Below are positions 6,184-8,134 of a stretch of DNA of 8,134 nt, piece after piece (within the stretch, counting starts at the first letter, position 1; every line of letters starts with the position of its first letter). The stretch covers positions 1 to 8,134 of the forward strand of contig VSOH01000057.1 of assembly GCA_009774735.1 (NCBI GenBank), given 5' to 3'. The position numbers were made by a program, and so were the translations under genes. Source of the stretch: Clostridiales bacterium. Lineage in GTDB: Bacteria; Bacillota_A; Clostridia; Oscillospirales; Acutalibacteraceae. The notes under the pieces are model-generated. The model was given only the letters and a program-made list of their open reading frames with translations. It had not been told where the DNA came from and searched no databases.

Positions 6184-6750
6184 ATGAATGTTTTTGATTT
6201 TGACAATACAATTTATGATGGTGAAACACTTGTTGATTTCATCGTTTATTACATAAAAACAGACCCGAGAATATGGAAATACGTACCCAAGCTTTTGTGG
6301 ATTTATTTTAAGGATACCTGTCATCTTTTTACCGTTGAGGAGGCAATCAGGGCTTATGCAGGATTCCTTGAGGGGTATTATACTAAGATTGATACTATTG
6401 AAGAAGATGTGAAAAAATTCTGGGATGAAAACGAGCACAAAATAAAACCATGGTATAATGATGTCAGAAAGGATGATGATATCATTGTATCGGGTACAAC
6501 GGATTTTATTCTTGATGAAATTATGGGCAGAATGGGAATTAAAAATTATGTCGGCTCATCAATTGATAAAAAGACAGGGAAATTTAAACGTCTTTGTTTT
6601 CTTGAAAATAAGGTGACAATTTTTAATGAGCTTTATCCGGACGCACATATTGATAACTTTTATACCGATTCGATGAATGATAAGCCAATGATGGATATTG
6701 CCGATCACGTTTTCTTTGTTACAGGCAATAAGATAGAACAATTGAAATAG
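6184..6750 (+). CDS. HAD-superfamily hydrolase, subfamily IB type (phosphoserine phosphatase-like)
   Basis: A predicted Mg-dependent phosphatase of 188 residues with no signal peptide. All four HAD motifs can be read: motif I FDFDNT with nucleophile Asp5 and Asp7; motif II VSGTTDF with Ser103; a candidate motif III Lys143; and motif IV TDSMNDKPM with Asp162 and Asp166. The roughly 90 residues between motifs I and II are helical-looking and aromatic, matching the C1 cap of subfamily IB (SerB-like) enzymes. The substrate is unknown; the SerB resemblance alone does not prove phosphoserine. An in-frame GTG at 6133 would add 17 residues, but these fall inside the promoter region, and the ATG at 6184 has GGGGAAGTG 5 bases upstream and begins right at motif I, as in the family. 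The following metallophosphoesterase starts 8 bases after the stop, so the two are probably co-transcribed. Confidence 0.88.
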   Translation: MNVFDFDNTIYDGETLVDFIVYYIKTDPRIWKYVPKLLWIYFKDTCHLFTVEEAIRAYAGFLEGYYTKIDTIEEDVKKFWDENEHKIKPWYNDVRKDDDIIVSGTTDFILDEIMGRMGIKNYVGSSIDKKTGKFKRLCFLENKVTIFNELYPDAHIDNFYTDSMNDKPMMDIADHVFFVTGNKIEQLK

Positions 6751-6758
6751 GTGATTTT

Positions 6759-8132
6759 ATGTTAAAGTTAACATTTATTGCAGATACACACCACTATTCA
6801 AAAACACTTGGTACTGACGGCAGGCAGTATGAGCTGCGCTCAGGCTCGGACCAGAAATGCTTAGCAGAAACAGGAGCAATTATTGATGCTGCTTTTGAGC
6901 AAATCGCAAACAGTGATACTGATTTTGTGCTTATTGCAGGGGATGTTACCAATGACGGCGAAATGGTATCGCACCGGGAATTCAGGGATAAGCTTTATAA
7001 GCTGAGCGAAAGGAAAAAGGTTTATCTTATTACCGCAACGCATGATTGGTGCAACGACCTTAACCCAAGACGTTATGCCGGTGACGGTGTATATAATGAT
7101 GTATCTACAATGGCTGCCAAGGAGCTGCCTGTGTTTTATGAGGATTTTGGTCCGAAGGATGCAATCAGCAAGTTTATCACCCATATCGGAACCTGCTCAT
7201 ATGTAGTTCAGCTTAATGATAAGGTAAGGCTGCTTGCTCTTAATGATGATAAAAATGAGCATAATCATGCGGGCTTTACTGAGGAGCATTTTTGCTGGAT
7301 TGAGGAACAGCTTGCCAGAGCAAAGGATGACGGATGCTTAATGATTGGTATGGAGCATCATCTGCTTATACCGCATATCAGTCCCCTTATTACAGGAGGA
7401 AGCACCTGTGTTGCTGACAGGGAAGCTGTTGCTTCACGTCTTGCAGACGCAGGTTTAAGATATATGTTTGTCGGTCACTCTCATATCCAGAATACAGACA
7501 GTTTTAAATCGGCAAAAGGCAATGTTATAACAGAGGTTAATGTGGGGTCACTTGTGGGATATCCTGCGCCGATTGTTCATGTTACGGTTAATGATAATAT
7601 GACCCTGAGCTATTCTGTTGCTTGCCTTGACAAATTCACCTATAACGGCAGGGAGTATGATGCGGGTGAATATTTAAAAAATCATGCTTTGGCTATTATA
7701 CACAGATTGTTTGATGCCCCTGATATTGATGAATTCGGTGCAAGACTTACAGCAATGCAGTTAAACGGTGATAAGCTGAAAAGGATTTTTCCGCTTATAA
7801 GTCCTGTGGTTAATTTAATTAAAAATGCAACAGTTTCACAGCTTTATAAAAAGCTGAAATTTATGGGACTTGCAAAACACCTTGACAAAGACCTTGCTTA
7901 TAAGTTTAAAAATTATAAAATTATGGATTTTTTTGATCAGATTTTTCTGTCTGCTTTTGACGGCGGTATTGTTACCTTTGACAGAGCGAGTGACTATTAT
8001 TTGTTTGTTATGTCAGTAATTTCAATTCCGAATAAAGTATTAAAAAACAGCAAAGATTATAAAAAGTTCATACTTGCCGTGGATTCAATACTTACAGGCG
8101 GAAATTACAATAACAGGAAGGATATAATATAA
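6759..8132 (+). CDS. Calcineurin-like metallophosphoesterase with C-terminal extension
   Basis: A predicted two-metal phosphoesterase of 457 residues, complete in the window, with no signal peptide, so probably cytoplasmic. The N-terminal ~280 residues carry the metallophosphoesterase motifs: ADTHH (8-12; Asp9, His11), AGDVTNDGE (60-68; Asp62), ATHD (93-96) where GNHD/GNHE is usual, MEHH (198-201), and FVGHSHIQ (237-244; His240, His242). The family's Asn metal ligand is therefore Thr94, although catalytic His95 remains. Residues about 300-457 are Lys-rich, mostly helical-looking and match no domain I can name. The start is supported by AGGTGA overlapping the HAD stop, 4 bases before the ATG. 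It follows the HAD gene by 8 bases. Related proteins could act on nucleotides, phosphodiesters or phospholipids; I cannot choose between them. Confidence 0.88.
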   Translation: MLKLTFIADTHHYSKTLGTDGRQYELRSGSDQKCLAETGAIIDAAFEQIANSDTDFVLIAGDVTNDGEMVSHREFRDKLYKLSERKKVYLITATHDWCNDLNPRRYAGDGVYNDVSTMAAKELPVFYEDFGPKDAISKFITHIGTCSYVVQLNDKVRLLALNDDKNEHNHAGFTEEHFCWIEEQLARAKDDGCLMIGMEHHLLIPHISPLITGGSTCVADREAVASRLADAGLRYMFVGHSHIQNTDSFKSAKGNVITEVNVGSLVGYPAPIVHVTVNDNMTLSYSVACLDKFTYNGREYDAGEYLKNHALAIIHRLFDAPDIDEFGARLTAMQLNGDKLKRIFPLISPVVNLIKNATVSQLYKKLKFMGLAKHLDKDLAYKFKNYKIMDFFDQIFLSAFDGGIVTFDRASDYYLFVMSVISIPNKVLKNSKDYKKFILAVDSILTGGNYNNRKDII

Positions 8133-8134
8133 TT

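Noticed and set aside
6097..6438. Minus-strand open frame of 113 codons across the nadB promoter and HAD gene.
   Set aside because: It is antisense to the HAD motif I region and crosses the nadB promoter, with no family features.

Overview
The window reads as ordinary chromosomal DNA from an AT-rich, low-GC Gram-positive bacterium, most likely a gut-type Clostridia (Oscillospiraceae/Lachnospiraceae-like). The case rests on strong purine-rich Shine-Dalgarno sites (for example GGGAGGGGAG and GAGGTGGG), AT-rich codon use, tight ATGA gene overlaps, compact rho-independent terminators, a short NadB of the type I recall from clostridia, and a metallophosphoesterase of a kind I associate with these bacteria. 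The species cannot be named from the sequence.

Layout. (1) Bases 7-1378, plus strand: the 3' end of a histidine operon, hisH then hisF, closed by a strong inverted repeat at 1395-1433. (2) Bases 1455-3780, minus strand: a three-gene cassette transcribed merR-family regulator -> ABC ATPase -> ABC-2 permease. Both junctions are 4-base ATGA overlaps. Its promoter, at 3803-3833, has the 19-bp spacer and dyad typical of MerR-activated promoters. (3) Bases 3844-6132, minus strand: nadB-nadC (aspartate to quinolinate to nicotinate mononucleotide), with overlapping genes, a good promoter (TTGACA-17-TATATT) and a textbook terminator. nadA, needed for the middle step, is not here. (4) Bases 6184-8132, plus strand: two phosphatase-fold genes 8 bases apart, a HAD-IB type hydrolase and a calcineurin-like metallophosphoesterase, diverging from nadB.

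How the genes work together. HisH and HisF form one glutamine-dependent synthase. The regulator, ATPase and permease look like a self-regulated efflux or export module that probably responds to a small toxic molecule. NadB and NadC carry the first and last steps of de novo NAD synthesis. The two phosphatases are probably co-transcribed, but their substrates are unknown.

No mobile element, CRISPR array, tRNA, rRNA or riboswitch was recognised. No stretch over about 130 bases lacks a gene. I do not see a clearly new biological system. The points most worth a second look are the MerR-type promoter/operator, the crowded nadB/HAD divergent control region, and the metallophosphoesterase with an altered metal motif and an unassigned C-terminal part.
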